Of a DNA stretch of 64,000 bases, positions 59,754 to 64,000 are shown in pieces. The stretch comes from Tetragonia tetragonoides. Taxonomy: Eukaryota; Streptophyta; Magnoliopsida; Caryophyllales; Aizoaceae. The notes beneath the pieces were generated by a model that saw only the letters and a list, made by a program, of their open reading frames with translations, was not told where the DNA came from and did not search any database. Both the position numbers and the translations under genes were made by a program. The stretch lies in the NCBI GenBank assembly GCA_038025085.1, contig CM076139.1, forward strand, positions 48,898,807-48,962,806, read 5' to 3'. Each line of letters opens with the position of its first letter. Position 1 is the first letter of the stretch.

Positions 59754-60114
59754 ATAAGCGTTAATTAATGTAACTTTGGAGTGTCAATTTACACTACTGA
59801 AATGTATTTAAAGTGATTTTAATTACTTAATAAACAATGTAACTTAGGGGTGACTTTAAATAGTGTAGGGATAAGTTGAAACTCCACTAAAAATGGGTTT
59901 AGAAGTACTATGGTTCTAGATAATACTCCAAAAGACAACTATGGTCAAATACAACAACAAAGATGATTGGTTTTCATGAGATAAGTTCCACATTTGGAGG
60001 CCATATTCATATATGTAATACACATATATATAGTAATATAGATGTTATATACAATATTTAATTTCTAATCATAAGACATAAATAAGTGGGTCTCCAATGT
60101 AATTATTAGTTTAA

Positions 60115-61383
<1,269 letters not shown>

Positions 61384-62244
61384 TATTGATCTTTTGGTAA
61401 AAGTTGGCTGGTTTTGGAACAATAAAGACGAAAAGATCCAAATTTCAAATTCTGTCAACAACGACTTTGTGTTCCTAGAGTTGAGCCTTCTAAACATAAG
61501 GTATGAAGGAACATGTGCAGCATCCACACGTCAAACTCAAAGACATTCTTATAAAACGATAAATGGACATAATAAAATATAAACAATTAATTGAGTTTTT
61601 AAATATCAGCTTAACTTTGTGGTTACAGTTTTCCTTCACACTATTGTGACTATTTAAGTTTTGTAAATGTTACTTTCTAATTATTAATCATCACCCTCTT
61701 AAAGGGTTTTTCGAGCGACCAATGTCTATAACCACACTTTTGCCACCCAACGACAAAATCAACAAAATTTACTTACCATGAAGAGTTACAATACATGAAT
61801 ATGATCCTAAAGAATCTGACGTGACACCAAAAACTGAATTTGACTTACATATTGTTCTACAGAACATAGGACATGCAATGACTCTACGTTGATATTCTAA
61901 AGGTTAGTATACTTTGGATTTTAGTTCCATACGAGCCTGTGACAACATGATCTCTCATTGCTTAAAAGGTTTAGGGGGAGGTCCTATTTGGAAAGGAAAA
62001 CTGATATAGGCACTCCAAATCTGGCTATATCCTTGCAGTTCTTTTGGTTATTTGGCAGATAAACACAAAAATTCTCTATGAGCCGGCCTTAAAGTGACAC
62101 GCTTCATACAAACATGATATTATACTTGGTTATAGATAGGCCCGTAGATGAGGGGGTGCGGAGTGGGCGATGGAACAGGGGCCTGGGCCCAAAATTAGGG
62201 GCCCATGATTCTGAAATTAATAAAATATAATCTTTAATAGATAT

Positions 62245-62345
62245 GAAACATAACTAAAGTGGAGCTCAGTTGATTCCATGCCTATGCTACAACTTGTTGG
62301 AGTCTAGTGGTCACGGTCTCGATTCCTACCATCTTTTTTTCTATC
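62245..62345 (+). mobile_element. SINE-like, tRNA-derived sequence
   Basis: Box A-like GGAGCTCAGTTGATTCC and box B-like GGTCTCGATTCC about 50 nt apart, followed by a T-rich tail. Embedded in a GGGGCCC...GGGCC-bordered repeat (62170-62665) common in plants. Confidence 0.45.
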
Positions 62346-63373
62346 TCAAATCTTAATCGGTATTTTTAGCTCTTATTCTCTTCTTTACACATTTTCTTCT
62401 CTATTTTATTTTATTTTATTTTATGTTTTTTTTTCTTTGTAAATCAAGTCAGTTCACTTCTATGATTACTTTTTTAGTGGAGTCCACATTCTCCCCCATT
62501 TTTAAGGTTCAATTTTATTTATATTGGAAATTGTACATGCTTTGCTATTCTTTTCCTATCATCTTCTCTGGTAACTGATTGTTAAAAAAAATTATGCTTT
62601 TTCTAGGAGCCTAATTTTTTTTTATTACAGCACAGGGCCTCGAAAATGATTGCTACGGCCCTGGTTATAGAAAGTGAGCTTATTTAAAACTTAAAAGCGG
62701 CTTCATAGGAGACTTATTGGCAAATAAATGTATGAGATCTTCAAAAGAGAGTGTGATAACCAAAATTTGGAGTGGCTATAATACTTGTGAAAAATCATTG
62801 GTGCAACAATCCACCAAAAACCCAAAAGAAAAGGGGAGAATTTTGTAACCACTTGTACTTTCAACTCGCATCATCTTTCACTAACAAATGGGAAAGGGCT
62901 TCATTTGTTGTGCTGTCAAACATAAAAGTATGGAAAAGACAAACCTCTAGCTTGATCAGGACCATACATCCTCATGTCCCACGAGAGAGAACATAATAGA
63001 GTTTTTGGCCCCATCTCTTGTACATAATTTAATTAGTACGTAGTTACTCTTATTGAGCCATCATTTTGAGCCTGCATTTCCTTTTTCTTTTTGCCTAAAG
63101 AAACGTGGGAATACAAATGCTTCAGTGAAGTATATATGCTTAAACTTAATCAGGGTTGGGGGAGCGTATAGGATAGATGTGTCCTTTTTCACTTCTTAGA
63201 ATTTGTTAAATTCAGTTCATTTCAGTGGAATAATGGAATTCAATTAAGTTACTTCGGTGATTTACTTTTTCTCTCACATAAATAATATTACTACTCCATC
63301 TAGTTTAGTAATCATCGGCACTCACTAGTCATTAGCATTCACCACTGATCATCAAATTAAGTACCAGCACAAG

Positions 63374-63865
63374 TAGGGATGACAATATAGTGCAAACCTA
63401 TCTGAATCCGAATTAATGTGAGGAAAAAAAAAACTCAATCCAAATCCGATTAAAACTAATCCAACTACGAATTTGATGGAAATGGATTCTGAGTATGACC
63501 TGATCCAATCATAACCCGAATCCAATTAACAATGCCACATCATCAATTAATAGGTTAGATAAAGTAACGTAATTAAGTTCACATCAAAAAGAAACCAAAC
63601 AAATACAGTTAAAAAATCATTAAACTCTTATTTTTATCATCTAAAATGATCTTTACCATAAACAAATATAAATAAATACTCCAATTTAATCTGAATCCGA
63701 TGGATACCCGGCCCGATTAGATGAAACAAGTTCGACTCAAATCCGACAAAAGCAAGTTTGACTCCGAATCCGAGTAAATAAACTTGAATACGATTAGTGC
63801 CTTAGCTTAGTGGTAGATTCGAATCCTATGAAATCCGGTCTGAATCTGATCACTTACCATCCCTA
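63374..63865. mobile_element. hAT-like MITE, 492 bp
   Basis: Ends TAGGGATGACAAT and, reverse-complemented, TAGGGATGGTAAG. 8-bp flanks AGCACAAG (63366-63373) and AGTACAAG (63866-63873) differ by one base. The interior is dense in AATCCGA / TCCGATT motifs. Confidence 0.75.
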
Positions 63866-63884
63866 AGTACAAGTAACCAATGCG

Positions 63885-63960
63885 GTATGGTTGAGTGGAT
63901 AGGGGCTCATTCACTCTTAACCAAGGTCGAGGTATTAAATATCCTCACCATATTCACACT
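63885..63960 (+). mobile_element. SINE head candidate (tRNA-like), truncated
   Basis: GGTATGGTTGAGTGGATAGG resembles box A and GGTCGAGGTATTAAAT a decayed box B. A CTCTTAA loop-like stretch lies between. The stems do not pair fully, so it is not called a tRNA gene. Confidence 0.35.
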
Positions 63961-64000
63961 CACACAAAACAACATATGCTCTAAACAAAGCCTTGCTTGC

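Noticed and set aside
63885..63960. Possible tRNA gene
   Set aside because: Box A and B resemblance only. Stems do not pair and the acceptor arm is absent; SINE head is more likely.

Overview
This is nuclear DNA of a flowering plant, most likely a eudicot. It is AT-rich, its genes carry GT-AG introns, and it is crowded with plant transposons: chromoviral LTR elements, LINEs, Helitrons, Tourist, MULE and hAT MITEs, and tRNA-like SINEs. The sequence alone does not fix the species. Most open frames belong to transposons or arise by chance. The real genes are split into short exons that a six-frame scan misses.

Left arm (1-24.6 kb). The window opens with the last two exons of a flavanone 3-hydroxylase-like dioxygenase (1-946, + strand). 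Between 3.3 and 10.1 kb on the minus strand lie two decayed, tandem copies of a serine carboxypeptidase S28 (Pro-X carboxypeptidase type) gene. One copy is interrupted by a MULE with a 9-bp target duplication and a gene-like interior. A degenerate L1-type LINE occupies about 10.8-16.1 kb. From 16.5 to 23.6 kb there is a mosaic of Helitrons, MITEs and microsatellites nested in one another.

Centre (24.6-41.4 kb). A two-exon gene for a secreted cysteine-rich, defensin-like peptide of 68 residues (exons 24696-24756 and 41168-41313) has a 16.4-kb intron. About 15.3 kb of that intron is a four-level stack of transposons. A 5'-truncated LINE (minus strand, target duplication AACATAACTA) contains a non-autonomous LTR element 'A' (GCGTT). 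Element A contains a second LINE remnant (probable TGTAGCTA). That remnant contains a chromodomain-type Ty3/gypsy element 'B' with gag-pol (ACAGT). Three of the four duplications match base for base. Without the insertions the intron would be about 1.1 kb.

Right arm (41.4-64 kb). A SINE and LINE tails precede a 13-exon gene (43807-58023, + strand) for a polytopic membrane protein of about 513 residues that resembles the TLC ATP/ADP-transporter / MFS type. Its introns hold an RTE-type LINE remnant, a MITE, and a Tourist element carrying a Helitron in its terminal repeat. Downstream lie a MULE-type MITE, a head-to-tail Helitron array (60115-61383), a hAT MITE and SINE-like sequences.

The protein genes are unrelated to each other in function. 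What unites the window is repeated transposon insertion into introns with the exons left intact.
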